From Achromobacter insuavis (lineage in GTDB: Bacteria > Pseudomonadota > Gammaproteobacteria > Burkholderiales > Burkholderiaceae_B): a stretch of DNA of 64,000 nt. Below are positions 36,657-46,195 of the stretch, in pieces. The stretch's first letter is position 1; the number at the start of each line of letters is the position of its first letter. The position numbers and the translations under genes are program-made. The stretch spans positions 1 through 64,000 of the forward strand of contig NZ_CADIJR010000025.1 in assembly GCF_902859645.1 (NCBI RefSeq), read 5' to 3'. A model generated the notes under the pieces. That model ran no database searches. It was not told where the DNA came from and saw only the letters and a list, made by a program, of their open reading frames with translations.

Positions 36657-37925
36657 TTATTCGTAGGTGCGGATGTCGTCGATGACCTTGCCGTCGTTCG
36701 GCAGGGCGCCGGCCTCGGCCCATTCGACGTCGCTGCGCAGCTTGGTCACGTCGCGCACCGATTCGGCGATGCGCGCGCCCAGGTCTTCGCCGCGCACGCG
36801 CGACTCCACCCGCAGCACCATCTTGTCCGACCCCGTGGTGCCGCTGATGACCAGCCGCGCCCGCAGGATCTCGGGATGGCGGCGCACCACGTCGGCCACC
36901 TGCGAGGGATGCACGAACATGCCGCGCACCTTGGTGGTCTGGTCGGCGCGCCCCATCCAGCCCTTGATGCGGGTGTTGGTGCGGCCGCAGGGCGAGATGC
37001 CGGGCATGACCGCCGACAGGTCGCCGGTGCCGAAGCGCACCAGCGGGTAGTCGGGATTGAGCGTGGTGACCACGACTTCGCCGACCTCGCCGTCGGGCAC
37101 GGGTTCGCCGGTGCCGGGACGCACGATCTCGACGATGATGTCCTCGCCCAGCACCAGGCCCTGGCGGGCCGGCGTCTCGAACGCGATCATGCCGAGGTCG
37201 GCGCTGCCGTAGGCCTGGTAGCCCTCGATGCCGCGCGCCGCCAGCCAGTCGCGCAGCGACGGCGGGAAGGCTTCGCCGGAGACCAGCGCGCGGCGCAGCG
37301 AATCCAGTTTCACGCCGAGCTCGTCGGCCTTTTCCAGGATGATTTTCAGGAAGCTGGGCGTGCCGGTGTAGCCGCTGGGCGCCAGGTCCTGGATCGCGCG
37401 CACCTGCTGCTCCGTCTGGCCGGTGCCGCCGGGGAACACGGTGCAGCCGACGGCGTGCGCGGCGGTCTCCATCATCGAGCCGGCCGGCGTGAAGTGATAG
37501 GAAAAGCAGTTATAGGCCAGCTCGCCGGCGCGAAAGCCCGCGGCGTACAGCGCGCGGGCAAAGCGCCAGTAGTCGGCGCGCGCGCTTTCGGGTTCATAGA
37601 TCGGGCCGGGCGAGGCGAACACGCGCATGGCTTCGCCCCAGCCGATGGCCGAGAAGCCGCCGAAGGCCTTCTGCGGGCCGGCCGGTTGCGCGGCCTGCTC
37701 GCGGCTGTGCTGCTGGCGCTCCAGCAACTCGTGCTTGCGCAGCACCGGCAGGCGCGCCAGCGCGGCGCGCGAGGTGACCGTGGCGGGGTCGATGCCGCGC
37801 AGCTGCTCGGCAATGGCCGGCGCTCGGGCGATGGCGCGGGCGATGGCGCCGGGCAGGGCCGCCATCAGCTCGCGCTCGCGTTGCTCGGGCGCTCGGGTTT
37901 CCAGGACATCGAAAAACTCGGACAT
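36657..37925 (-). CDS. Phenylacetate-CoA ligase-like acyl-CoA synthetase
   Basis: AMP-forming ligase of the PaaK type, 422 residues. Core motifs are SYHFTPAGSMMETAAHAVG, GYTGTPSFLK in the phosphate-loop position, YQAYGSADLG, YPLVRFGTGDLSAV and GMFVHPSQ; the usual PaaK N-terminal half is somewhat reduced. It ends the Liv-type operon that begins at the other CoA ligase, so it probably activates the imported acid or a product of it. Substrate not predictable. Confidence 0.87.
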   Translation of the reverse strand: MSEFFDVLETRAPEQRERELMAALPGAIARAIARAPAIAEQLRGIDPATVTSRAALARLPVLRKHELLERQQHSREQAAQPAGPQKAFGGFSAIGWGEAMRVFASPGPIYEPESARADYWRFARALYAAGFRAGELAYNCFSYHFTPAGSMMETAAHAVGCTVFPGGTGQTEQQVRAIQDLAPSGYTGTPSFLKIILEKADELGVKLDSLRRALVSGEAFPPSLRDWLAARGIEGYQAYGSADLGMIAFETPARQGLVLGEDIIVEIVRPGTGEPVPDGEVGEVVVTTLNPDYPLVRFGTGDLSAVMPGISPCGRTNTRIKGWMGRADQTTKVRGMFVHPSQVADVVRRHPEILRARLVISGTTGSDKMVLRVESRVRGEDLGARIAESVRDVTKLRSDVEWAEAGALPNDGKVIDDIRTYE

Positions 37926-38007
37926 GGGATCGCACCCTCTCGTGTGCCGTACTGCGGTGTCGTTGCCGGCGGCGCACCGGACCGCGCCGGCGTCGCCGCT
38001 CCAGGGA

Positions 38008-38850
38008 TCAGGCCAGCCAGCGTTTGCGGCGGCGGTAGAACTTGTTGTCGCGGAAACTCTTGCGTTCGCCGCTGGAAATGCCCAGGTAGAACTCTTTCAC
38101 GTCCTCGTTCTGGGCCAGGTCCTTCGCGGCGCCGTCCATCATCACGCGGCCGTTCTCCAGGATGTAGCCGTAGTCGGCATAGCGCAGCGCGATGTTGGTG
38201 TTCTGCTCGGCCAGCAGGAAGCTGACGCGCTCGCGCTGGTTCAGGTCGCGCACGATCTCGAAGATCTCTTCGACGATCTGCGGCGCCAGGCCCATGGACG
38301 GCTCGTCCAGCAGGATCATGTTGGGGTTGGCCATCAGCGCGCGGCCGATGGCGGTCATCTGTTGCTCGCCGCCCGAGGTGTAGCCGGCCTGGCTGGCGCG
38401 GCGCTGCTTCAGGCGGGGGAAATACTGGTAGACGCGCTCCAGCGCCGCGCTGGTGTCGCCGCGGCCGAGGTCGCGGGTATAGGCGCCCGTCAGCAGGTTC
38501 TCTTCGATGGTGAGGTGGGCGAAGCAATGGCGGCCCTCCATCACCTGCACCACGCCGCGCTTGACCAGCTCGGCCGGCGACAGCTTCTCGATGCGCTGGT
38601 CGCGGTACTGGATGTGGCCCTTGGTGACGTCGCCGCGCTCGCCCTTGAGCAGGTTCGAGATGGCGCGCAACGTGGTGGTCTTGCCGGCGCCGTTGGCGCC
38701 CAGCAGGGCCACGATCCGGCCTTCCGGCACCTGCAGGGAAACGCCCTTGAGCACCAGGATGACGTGGTTGTAGATCACCTCGATGCCGTTCACATCGAGC
38801 AGCACCTTGGGGGTGTCGGCGGTAGTAGCGGTAGTCGTTGCTGCGGTCAT
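38008..38850 (-). CDS. Branched-chain-type ABC transporter ATPase (LivF-like)
   Basis: 280 residues. Walker A GANGAGKTTT, signature SGGEQQM, Walker B MILLDEP, then LAEQNTNIALRYADYGYILE, typical of LivF. ATG 38850 is chosen because AGGAA stands five bases upstream and residues before it are not conserved. The C terminus is longer than usual (RKSFRDNKFYRRRKRWLA). Works with the LivG-like subunit on the importer encoded next to it. Confidence 0.9.
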   Translation of the reverse strand: MTAATTTATTADTPKVLLDVNGIEVIYNHVILVLKGVSLQVPEGRIVALLGANGAGKTTTLRAISNLLKGERGDVTKGHIQYRDQRIEKLSPAELVKRGVVQVMEGRHCFAHLTIEENLLTGAYTRDLGRGDTSAALERVYQYFPRLKQRRASQAGYTSGGEQQMTAIGRALMANPNMILLDEPSMGLAPQIVEEIFEIVRDLNQRERVSFLLAEQNTNIALRYADYGYILENGRVMMDGAAKDLAQNEDVKEFYLGISSGERKSFRDNKFYRRRKRWLA

Positions 38851-38908
38851 GGCGGTTCCTGCGGCATGGTGGCGGCCGACGCCCGGGGGCGCCGGCCGCC
38901 GGTTCACA

Positions 38909-40243
38909 TCAGTTCTCGCAAGTGCGGGGCGTGATGTTCTTTTCCTTGGCGTACTTCGCCGCGGCTTCCTTCACCATCGGGTCCAGCAGGGTCTTGTCGG
39001 CCTGGTACCAGTCCGAGGCGACCTTGAACTTGGCGCCGTCCCACTGCACGATGCGGGCCCAGTCGTCACCCTTGTGGTTGCTGCACGAGGTCTTGACCGG
39101 ACGCATGATCTGGCCGAAGCCCAGCTGGTTCAGGCGTTCCTGCGTCAGGTTCAGGTTCTCGAAGCCCCAGCGCACCTGTTCGGGCGTGAGCGCCTTGCCC
39201 TTGCCGAACTTTTCCTGCGCGGTGCGGATCGCCTCGACCTGCAGCATCGAGATCATCATGCCGCGGGTGTGGGCGATGGTGCCGAGCGTGGTCTTGCCCG
39301 TCTTGTCCGAGCCCTGGCCCTTGTCGTAGACGTACTTCTTCAGATCGTCATAGACCTTGTCGTGGTCGGCGCCGCTGTTGTGGATGGTGATGGCGTTGTA
39401 GCCCTTGGCGACATCGCCCAGGTCCTTGACGTCGCCTTCCGAGCCGGCCCACCAGATCGCGTACATCTTGTCGCGCGGGTAGCCGCTGGCCTGCGCTTCG
39501 CGGATGGCGGTGGGCGTCATGATGCCCGCGCTCCACAGCAGCACATAGGCCGGGCGGGCCTGGCGGATCTGCAGCCAGGTGGACTTCTGTTCCACGCCGG
39601 GGGCGGTCACCGGATACAGCAGCAGCTCGAAGCCTTCCTTGGCGGCGCGCTTCTGCAGCAGCGGGATCGGTTCCTTGCCGTAGGGCGAGTCATGGTAGAC
39701 CAGGGCGATCTTCTTGCCCTTGAGCTTGTCCATGCCGCCTTCTTTCTTGGCGATGTCCTGGATCATCACGTCGGCGGCGGTCCAGTAGGTGCCCAGCAGC
39801 GGGAAGTTCCACTCGAACACGCTGCCGTCGACCGATTGCGACAGGCCGTAGCCCATCGTCTCGACCGGCACCTTGTCGACCATGGCCTTGTCGCTGACCG
39901 CGAAGGTGATGCCGGTCGATTGCGTGTCGAAGCCCGAGGCGCCGGTGCCCTTGCCCTTCAGGCGCTCGTAGCACTCCACGCCGCGGTCGGTGGCGTAGGC
40001 GGTTTCGCATTCCTCGTAGGTGATCTTGACGCCGTTGACGCCGCCGTCGCGTTCGTTGACCAGCTTCAGGTAATCCAGCTTGCCGTCGGCCCAGGGAATG
40101 CCCAGCGGCGCGAACGACCCGGTCCGGTACACCAGCAACGGAACGAACTGCTCTTCCGCCGCCATTGCCGGCGTGGCCACGGCGCCCACGGCGCCGGCTG
40201 CGGCCACCAAGGCTGCCGCCAACTTCAGGTTAAGACGCTTCAT
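38909..40243 (-). CDS. Periplasmic ligand-binding protein of Liv-type ABC importer
   Basis: 444 residues, type I periplasmic binding fold. Signal peptide LAAALVAAAGAVGAVATPAMA, then FVPLLVYRTGSFAPLGIPWA. It is larger than classical LivK (about 370) and belongs to the group found beside acyl-CoA ligases. Of two ATG codons, 40243 has AGGAGG at nine bases and 40249 only three, so 40243 is preferred. A 132-bp leader separates it from the permease gene and contains CCGGG/CCCGG pairings, maybe for separate mRNA stability. Confidence 0.9.
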   Translation of the reverse strand: MKRLNLKLAAALVAAAGAVGAVATPAMAAEEQFVPLLVYRTGSFAPLGIPWADGKLDYLKLVNERDGGVNGVKITYEECETAYATDRGVECYERLKGKGTGASGFDTQSTGITFAVSDKAMVDKVPVETMGYGLSQSVDGSVFEWNFPLLGTYWTAADVMIQDIAKKEGGMDKLKGKKIALVYHDSPYGKEPIPLLQKRAAKEGFELLLYPVTAPGVEQKSTWLQIRQARPAYVLLWSAGIMTPTAIREAQASGYPRDKMYAIWWAGSEGDVKDLGDVAKGYNAITIHNSGADHDKVYDDLKKYVYDKGQGSDKTGKTTLGTIAHTRGMMISMLQVEAIRTAQEKFGKGKALTPEQVRWGFENLNLTQERLNQLGFGQIMRPVKTSCSNHKGDDWARIVQWDGAKFKVASDWYQADKTLLDPMVKEAAAKYAKEKNITPRTCEN

Positions 40244-40375
40244 CTCCATTTACCTCCTGCGTGGTGTTTGGGTCATAAACCCTCGGACACCGGGGTTGGC
40301 CCGGTCTTGAGCCGGGTATTCAGGATGTGGGCCACGGCGCTCGTGCCGCCGGGGCCCGCAGAAATCAATGCGAAA

Positions 40376-41440
40376 TCAGTGAGGGAAGGGCCAGATGCGG
40401 AGCTTCTCCTTGCCGATGCTCCACAACCGCGCCAGCCCGTGCGGCTCGGCGATCAGGAAGAACACGATCAGCGCGCCGAACACCATGTGCTCGACGTGCG
40501 CGGCGGTATCCACCGACAGCGACAGGCCCAGCATGTGCGGCACGTTGGTCAGCGCCACCGGCACCAGCACGATGAAAGCCGCGCCGAAGAAGCTGCCGAT
40601 GATGGAGCCCAGGCCGCCGATGATGACCATGAACAGCAGCTGGAACGAACGCGTCAGGTCGAAGGCCAGCGGTTCCCACGAACCCAGGTGGATGTAGCCC
40701 CACAGCGCGCCGGCCACGCCGACGATGAACGAGCTGACCGCGAACGCGGTGAGCTTGGCGTACATCGGGCGGATGCCGATGACCGAGGCGGCCACGTCCA
40801 TGTCGCGGATCGCCATCCATTGGCGGCCGATGGCGCCGCGCACCAGGTTCTTGGCCAGCAGGCTGAAGACCACCACCAGGATCAGCACGAACAGGTACTT
40901 TTCCAGCGCGCTCTGCACCGGCAGGCCGAAGGCGGTCAGCGGCGGCACCGAGACGTTGCCCGACGACGAATAGTTGGTGAAGAACGGGATGCGCAGGAAC
41001 GCCCAGTCGACAAAGAACTGCGCCGCCAGCGTGGCCACGGCCAGGTACAGGCCGCGGATGCGCAGGCTGGGAATGCCGAAGATAACGCCGACGATGGTGG
41101 CGAAGCAGCCGCCCAGCAGGATCTGGACGATCAGCGGCATGCCGGGAAAGCGCACGCCGAAGTTCCAGGCGGCATACGCGCCCACCGCCATGAAGGCGCC
41201 CGTGCCCAGCGAGATCTGGCCGCAATAGCCCACCAGGATGTTCAGGCCGACGGCGGCCAGCGACAGGATCAGGAACGGGATCAGGATGGCGCGCAGCAGG
41301 TAGTCGCTGGACAGCGCCGGGATGGCGATGAACGCCACCGCCAGCAGCAGCCAGATGAAGACGCGGTCCTGGCGGATCGGGAAGATCTGCTGGTCGGCGC
41401 GATAGCTGGTCTTGAATTGGCCGTTTTCGCGATAGAACAT
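40376..41440 (-). CDS. Liv-type ABC importer permease (LivM-like)
   Basis: 354 residues, about nine membrane helices. VGLNILVGYCGQISLGTGAFMAVGAYAAW is the LivM signature region; the cytoplasmic coupling segment is RGAIGRQWMAIRDMDVAASV followed by IGI. Follows the LivH-like gene by 23 bp. Confidence 0.92.
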   Translation of the reverse strand: MFYRENGQFKTSYRADQQIFPIRQDRVFIWLLLAVAFIAIPALSSDYLLRAILIPFLILSLAAVGLNILVGYCGQISLGTGAFMAVGAYAAWNFGVRFPGMPLIVQILLGGCFATIVGVIFGIPSLRIRGLYLAVATLAAQFFVDWAFLRIPFFTNYSSSGNVSVPPLTAFGLPVQSALEKYLFVLILVVVFSLLAKNLVRGAIGRQWMAIRDMDVAASVIGIRPMYAKLTAFAVSSFIVGVAGALWGYIHLGSWEPLAFDLTRSFQLLFMVIIGGLGSIIGSFFGAAFIVLVPVALTNVPHMLGLSLSVDTAAHVEHMVFGALIVFFLIAEPHGLARLWSIGKEKLRIWPFPH

Positions 41441-41463
41441 GTTTTTATCCTAGAAGGCCGTGG

Positions 41464-42396
41464 TCAGACGCGGTCGATGATCTTCTCGCCGAACAGCCCT
41501 TGCGGACGGAACAGCAGGAACACCAGCGCCAGCACATAGGCGAACCAGATTTCGATGCCGCCGCCCACCAGCGACCCCAGGTAGACCTCGGACAGCTTTT
41601 CGCCCACGCCGATGATCAGGCCGCCGAGAATGGCGCCCGGCACCGAGGTCAGGCCGCCCAGGATCACCACCGGCAGCGCCCGTAGCGCCGCGGTCGAGAG
41701 CGTGAACTGCACGCCGAACTTGGAGCCCCAGATGATGCCGGCCACCAGCGCCACCAGGCCGGCGACGCTCCAGACGATGACCCAGATGCGGTTCAGCGGA
41801 ATGCCGATGGACTGCGCCGCCTGGTGGTCGTCCGCGACGGCGCGCAGCGCACGGCCGGTGGAGGTGAACTGGAAGAACAGCGCCAGCGCGGCCACCAGCA
41901 ATGCGGCGATGACCGCGGCGGTCAGGTCTTCGAGGTTGATGAGCAGGCCGCCTTCGAACACCGAGTCCAGGATCATCAACGGATCCTTCGGCATGCCGAC
42001 GTTGATGGAATAGACCGAGCTGCCGAACGAGATCTGGCCCAGGCCATCGAGGAAATAGCTGATGCCCAGCGTGGCCATGAGCAGGGTGGTGGCCTCCTGG
42101 TTGACCAGGTGGCGCAGCACGAAGCGCTCGATCGCCACGGCCAGCAGGAACATGATGATGGCGCTGACGATGAAAGCCAGCACGTTGGCCAGGATCATGT
42201 TTTCGAAGCCGAACCAGCGCGGTATCCACTCCGAGAAGCGCGCCATCGACAGCGCCGCCACCAGCACCATGGCGCCCTGCGCGAAGTTGAACACGCCCGA
42301 CGCCTTGAAGATCAGCACGAAGCCCAGGCCGATCAGGGCGTACAGCATGCCGCTCATCAGGCCGCCGAATAAGGTTTCCAGAAAAAATCCCATCAT
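41464..42396 (-). CDS. Liv-type ABC importer permease (LivH-like)
   Basis: 310 residues, eight or more membrane helices. YALIGLGFVLIFKASGVFNF and QGAMVL at the N terminus and GRALRAVADDHQAAQSIGI as coupling region are LivH features. Two adjacent ATG codons (42396, 42393) follow AAGGGG; the second has the better six-base spacing. It starts 7 bp after the ATPase gene. Confidence 0.92.
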   Translation of the reverse strand: MMGFFLETLFGGLMSGMLYALIGLGFVLIFKASGVFNFAQGAMVLVAALSMARFSEWIPRWFGFENMILANVLAFIVSAIIMFLLAVAIERFVLRHLVNQEATTLLMATLGISYFLDGLGQISFGSSVYSINVGMPKDPLMILDSVFEGGLLINLEDLTAAVIAALLVAALALFFQFTSTGRALRAVADDHQAAQSIGIPLNRIWVIVWSVAGLVALVAGIIWGSKFGVQFTLSTAALRALPVVILGGLTSVPGAILGGLIIGVGEKLSEVYLGSLVGGGIEIWFAYVLALVFLLFRPQGLFGEKIIDRV

Positions 42397-42403
42397 TCGC
42401 CCC

Positions 42404-43300
42404 TTAAGTCCGTGCAGCCAGTGAGTTTTCTCCCTCCCCCTCGGGGGGAGGGTTAGGGGCGGGGGCTGTTGCCTGCGCTTCGGCGTCCTTGGTGACGGCG
42501 GCTTCGCCGCCGACGCCAAGGTACGCTCTGATTACGTCTTCGTTGGCGCGCACCTCATCGGGCTTGCCGTCGCCGATCTTCTTGCCGTAGTCCAGCACCA
42601 CCACGCGGTCGGAGATGTCCATGACCACGCCCATGTCGTGCTCGATCAGCACGATGGTGGTGCCGAATTCGTCGTTCACGTCGAGGATGAAGCGGCTCAT
42701 ATCCTGCTTCTCTTCGATGTTCATGCCGGCCATCGGCTCGTCCAGCAGCAGCAGGCGCGGCTCCATGGCGAGCGCGCGGCCCAGGTCGACGCGCTTTTGC
42801 AGGCCGTAGGGCAGACGCCCCACGGGCGTCTTGCGATACGCCTGGATCTCGAGGAAGTCGATGATGTTCTCGACGAACTGGCGGTGCTCGATCTCTTCGC
42901 GTTCGGCGGCGCCCAGGCGGAAGGCCTGCGCCAGCAGCCCGCACTTCATGCGCAGGTTGCGGCCCGTCATGATGTTGTCCAGCACGCTCATGCCCTTGAA
43001 CAGGGCGAGGTTCTGGAAGGTGCGGGCGATGCCCATTTCGGCGGCGCGGCGCGGATTCATGCGCGAGAAGCGCTCGCCACGGAAGGCGATGCCGCCCTGC
43101 TGCGGGGTGTAGACGCCGTTGATGACGTTCAGCATCGAGCTCTTGCCCGCGCCGTTGGGGCCGATGATGGCGCGGATCTCGTGCTCGCGCACATTGAAGG
43201 AAATGTCCGTCAGCGCCTTGACGCCGCCGAAGGACAGCGAGATGTTCTGCATGTCCAGCATCACGTCGCCGATGCGCTGGTCGCGGTCGTTGTTGCTCAT
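42404..43300 (-). CDS. Liv-type ABC transporter ATPase (LivG-like)
   Basis: 298 residues. Walker A GPNGAGKSS, ARTFQNLALFKGMSVLDN, the signature position LPYGLQKRVDLGRAL, Walker B LLLLDEPMAGMN and IEHDMGVVMDISDRVVVLDYG. The last about 30 residues (after IRAYLGVGG) are not conserved and are encoded across a GC palindrome at 42432-42452. Starts five bases after the acyl-CoA ligase stop. Confidence 0.92.
   Translation of the reverse strand: MSNNDRDQRIGDVMLDMQNISLSFGGVKALTDISFNVREHEIRAIIGPNGAGKSSMLNVINGVYTPQQGGIAFRGERFSRMNPRRAAEMGIARTFQNLALFKGMSVLDNIMTGRNLRMKCGLLAQAFRLGAAEREEIEHRQFVENIIDFLEIQAYRKTPVGRLPYGLQKRVDLGRALAMEPRLLLLDEPMAGMNIEEKQDMSRFILDVNDEFGTTIVLIEHDMGVVMDISDRVVVLDYGKKIGDGKPDEVRANEDVIRAYLGVGGEAAVTKDAEAQATAPAPNPPPEGEGENSLAART
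42432..42452. repeat. GC palindrome within the 3' end of the LivG-like gene
   Basis: CCCTCCCCC / GGGGGAGGG, perfect 9-bp stem with a TCG loop. On the minus strand it encodes PPPEGEG near the end of the LivG-like protein. The extended motif looks like short GC-rich palindromes that recur in intergenic positions of related genomes (recollection, not tested). Confidence 0.6.
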
Positions 43301-43305
43301 GGTCT

Positions 43306-45282
43306 CTACGCGGCTCGGGCGGTGATGGCGGGGAACGTCTTGACCGGGCGGATCTTCAGGTCGGCGGCGATCTTGCCGGTGCGGCCGTCCTCGAACTTCA
43401 CTTCGGTTTCGATGTACTGGGATTGCTTGCCTTCGAACAGGGCGTCGATCAGCACGCCGTACTTCTGCGCGATGAAGGCGCGCCGCACCTTGCGGGTGCG
43501 CGTCAGTTCGTCGTCATCGGGATCCAGTTCCTTGTGCAGGATCAGGAAGCGGCCGATCTGCGAGGCCGACAGCTTGGGATCGGTGGCCAGGTCGGCATTG
43601 ACCTGCTCGACGCAGTCGGCGATGAGCTGGTAGACCTCGTCCTTGCCCGCCAGGTCGGTATAGCCGGCGTAGGGCAGGCCGCGGCGCTCGGCCCAGTTGC
43701 CCACGGCTTCCAGGTCGATGTTGATGAAGGCGCACACGTCCTGGCGGCCGGCGCCGAACGCCACCGCTTCCTTGATGTGCGGGAAGAACTTGAGCTTGTT
43801 CTCAAGGTACTTGGGCGCGAACAGGCTGCCGTCGGCCAGCTTGCCGACGTCCTTGGCGCGGTCGATGATCTTGAGCTGGCCGTCGGTGTCCAGGTAGCCC
43901 GCGTCGCCCGTGTGGAACCAGCCGTCGGCGCTGCGCGCTTCCTGGGTGGCGTCGGGGTTGCGGTAATACTCCTTGAACAGGCCCGGGCTCTTGACCAGGA
44001 TCTCGCCGTTGTCGGCCACGCGGATCTCCACGCCGGGCACGGGCGGGCCGACCGTGTCGTCGCGCACCTGGCCGTCCGGCTGCACGCAGACGAACACCGA
44101 GGTCTCGGTCGAGCCGTAGAGCTGCTTGAGGTTGATGCCGATGGAGCGGTAGAACACGAACAGGTCGGGGCCGATGGCCTCGCCGGCGGTGTAGGCCACG
44201 CGCACGCGGCTCATGCCCAGCGCATTGCGCAGCGGACCGTAGATCAGCACATTGCCCAGCGCGTAGCGCAGGCGGTCCCAGGCGTTGACCGATTCGCCGT
44301 CCAGGATGCGGGTGCCGACGCGGCGCGCCAGCTTCATGCAGGCATGGAACAGCTTGCGCTTGATATAGCCGGCGTCTTCCATGCGGATCATCACATGGGT
44401 GAGCAGGCCTTCCAGCACGCGCGGCGGCGCGAAGTAGTAGGTGGGGCCGATGTCGCGCATGTCGATCGACACGGTATCGGGCGACTCCGGATGGTTCACG
44501 GTGAAGCCCGTGACCAGCAGCTGCGTGTACGAGAACATGTTCTGCCCGATCCAGGCCGGCGGCAGGTAGGCCAGCACGTCCTCGCGGTCGGTCAGGTTCT
44601 CCATCTCGGACACGGCGCGGGCGCGATCGATCAGCGCATGATGCGTCAGCACCACGCCCTTGGGCTTGCCGGTGGTGCCCGAGGTATAGAACATCGCGGC
44701 CGCGTCGTGCGGCTGCACCGCGGCCACGGCGCGGGCAAAGAAGTCGGGATGCTGCGCGGCGTAGTCGCGGCCGATTTCCTCGAGCTGGTCATACGACAGC
44801 AGCATCGCATCGGTGTAGTGGCGCAGGCCGCGCGGGTCGTCGTAGACCACGTGTTTGAGCGCGGGGCATTGCTCGCGCACTTCCAGCATCTTGTCGACCT
44901 GTTCCTGGTCCTCGACCACGGCGACGCTGATTTCGGCGTCCTGCAGCACGTAGACCATTTCCTGGGCCACGGCGTCCTGGTAGAGCGGAACGGGAATGGC
45001 GCCGAGCGATTGCGCGGCCATCATGGCCATGTACAGGCGCGGCCGGTTTTCGCCGATCACGGCCACGTGCATGCCGGGCTGGATGCCCAATGACGCGAGC
45101 CCGTGGGCGACCTGGCGCACGTGCTCCGCCACATCGGACCAGGTAAGGGTCTGCCAGATACCCAGGTCTTTCTCACGTATCGCGGGCCGCGACCCGCGTA
45201 CGTCGGCATGCGCGAACAGCAGCGCCGGAAAAGTATCCAGCGCCGCCGGCATCTGTGCGGATGCGGGCGATGAATGTGCCAC
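43306..45282 (-). CDS. AMP-forming acyl-CoA synthetase (long-chain fatty acid--CoA ligase type)
   Basis: 658 residues. AMP-binding motif MFYTSGTTGKPKGVVLTH, then LYGSTETS, GWFHTGDAGYLDTDG, and KIIDRAKDVGKLADGSLFAP with a catalytic-type loop. GTG 45282 with GGAGGAGA four bases before it sets the start; the 42 residues further upstream are not family-like. First gene of the importer operon, suggesting the import substrate is a carboxylic acid activated to a CoA thioester. Confidence 0.9.
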   Translation of the reverse strand: MAHSSPASAQMPAALDTFPALLFAHADVRGSRPAIREKDLGIWQTLTWSDVAEHVRQVAHGLASLGIQPGMHVAVIGENRPRLYMAMMAAQSLGAIPVPLYQDAVAQEMVYVLQDAEISVAVVEDQEQVDKMLEVREQCPALKHVVYDDPRGLRHYTDAMLLSYDQLEEIGRDYAAQHPDFFARAVAAVQPHDAAAMFYTSGTTGKPKGVVLTHHALIDRARAVSEMENLTDREDVLAYLPPAWIGQNMFSYTQLLVTGFTVNHPESPDTVSIDMRDIGPTYYFAPPRVLEGLLTHVMIRMEDAGYIKRKLFHACMKLARRVGTRILDGESVNAWDRLRYALGNVLIYGPLRNALGMSRVRVAYTAGEAIGPDLFVFYRSIGINLKQLYGSTETSVFVCVQPDGQVRDDTVGPPVPGVEIRVADNGEILVKSPGLFKEYYRNPDATQEARSADGWFHTGDAGYLDTDGQLKIIDRAKDVGKLADGSLFAPKYLENKLKFFPHIKEAVAFGAGRQDVCAFINIDLEAVGNWAERRGLPYAGYTDLAGKDEVYQLIADCVEQVNADLATDPKLSASQIGRFLILHKELDPDDDELTRTRKVRRAFIAQKYGVLIDALFEGKQSQYIETEVKFEDGRTGKIAADLKIRPVKTFPAITARAA

Positions 45283-45451
45283 GTTGTCTCCTCCGGTTTG
45301 GGCACAGCGGACCCGCAGCCACGAGACGTGGCGCACGAGCGGTTGCGCTTGACCAGTTGGTTTTAGATTTACGGCAGGAGTTAAGGTATAAGGTTGGGTT
45401 GCTACCAACTGTCACCATCGCGACATTCAAGGAACTTTTAGGGTATTCCCG

Positions 45452-46159
45452 ATGCAGCTATCCGACTCCCTGCAACTTGCCGCGGCCTGGTTTCGCGTGC
45501 TCGACGGCGAGCAGCAAGCGCGCGTCGAGCGAGACCTGTCCGTGCAGCAGGCCGCCGCCGGGTCGATCATAGAGCGCAAAGGCGAACTCGCCCAGGCGTG
45601 GATCGGCGTCCTGGCCGGCCTGGTGAAGGTGTCGGTGGGCAATGCCGAGGGCAAGGTCGCGTCGCTGACGGGCGTGCCCGCCGGCGGCTGGATCGGCGAG
45701 GGCTCGCTGCTCAAGCGCGAAGTCCGCAAGTACGACATCGTGGCGCTGCGCGATTCCGTCGTCGCGCGCCTGCCAGCCGCCACCTTCGACTGGCTGCTGG
45801 ACACCAGCATCCCCTTCAACCGCTACCTGCTGCACCAGCTGAACGAGCGTGTCGCGCAATTCATCGGCAAGGCCGAATACGACCGCCTGCTCGACCCCGA
45901 CGCCCGCGTGGCGCGCTGCCTGGCCGAACTCTTCAACCCGCTGCTGTATCCCGGTATGGGCATGCGCCTGACCATCACCCAGGAAGAAGTCGGCTACCTG
46001 GCCCGCGTCTCGCGCCAACGGGCCAACCAGGCGCTGCGCAAGCTGGAAGAGGCGGGCCTGTTGAACGTCGAATACGGCGCCGTGCGGGTGCTGGACCTGG
46101 ACGGCCTGAAACAATACGGCTCGGACCGCAGCGCAGTGGAAGGCGAGCACGTCGCCTAG
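45452..46159 (+). CDS. Crp/Fnr-family transcriptional regulator
   Basis: 235 residues: N-terminal cyclic-nucleotide-binding-like beta-barrel (IERKGELAQAWIGVLAGLVK, GGWIGEGSLL) and C-terminal winged helix (TQEEVGYLARVSRQRANQAL). It lacks the N-terminal Fe-S cysteines of Fnr. It is divergent from the CoA-ligase/importer operon across 169 bp, so it is the likely local regulator. The gap contains GTTGG/CCAAC pairing near 45390-45410. Confidence 0.87.
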   Translation: MQLSDSLQLAAAWFRVLDGEQQARVERDLSVQQAAAGSIIERKGELAQAWIGVLAGLVKVSVGNAEGKVASLTGVPAGGWIGEGSLLKREVRKYDIVALRDSVVARLPAATFDWLLDTSIPFNRYLLHQLNERVAQFIGKAEYDRLLDPDARVARCLAELFNPLLYPGMGMRLTITQEEVGYLARVSRQRANQALRKLEEAGLLNVEYGAVRVLDLDGLKQYGSDRSAVEGEHVA

Positions 46160-46195
46160 GCGGCAGGGCCGTGGCGCCTGCCGCCCACGCGGCGG

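Noticed and set aside
38783-41539. 918-codon plus-strand frame over the first Liv operon
   Set aside because: Crosses several convincing minus-strand genes and has no recognisable domain.
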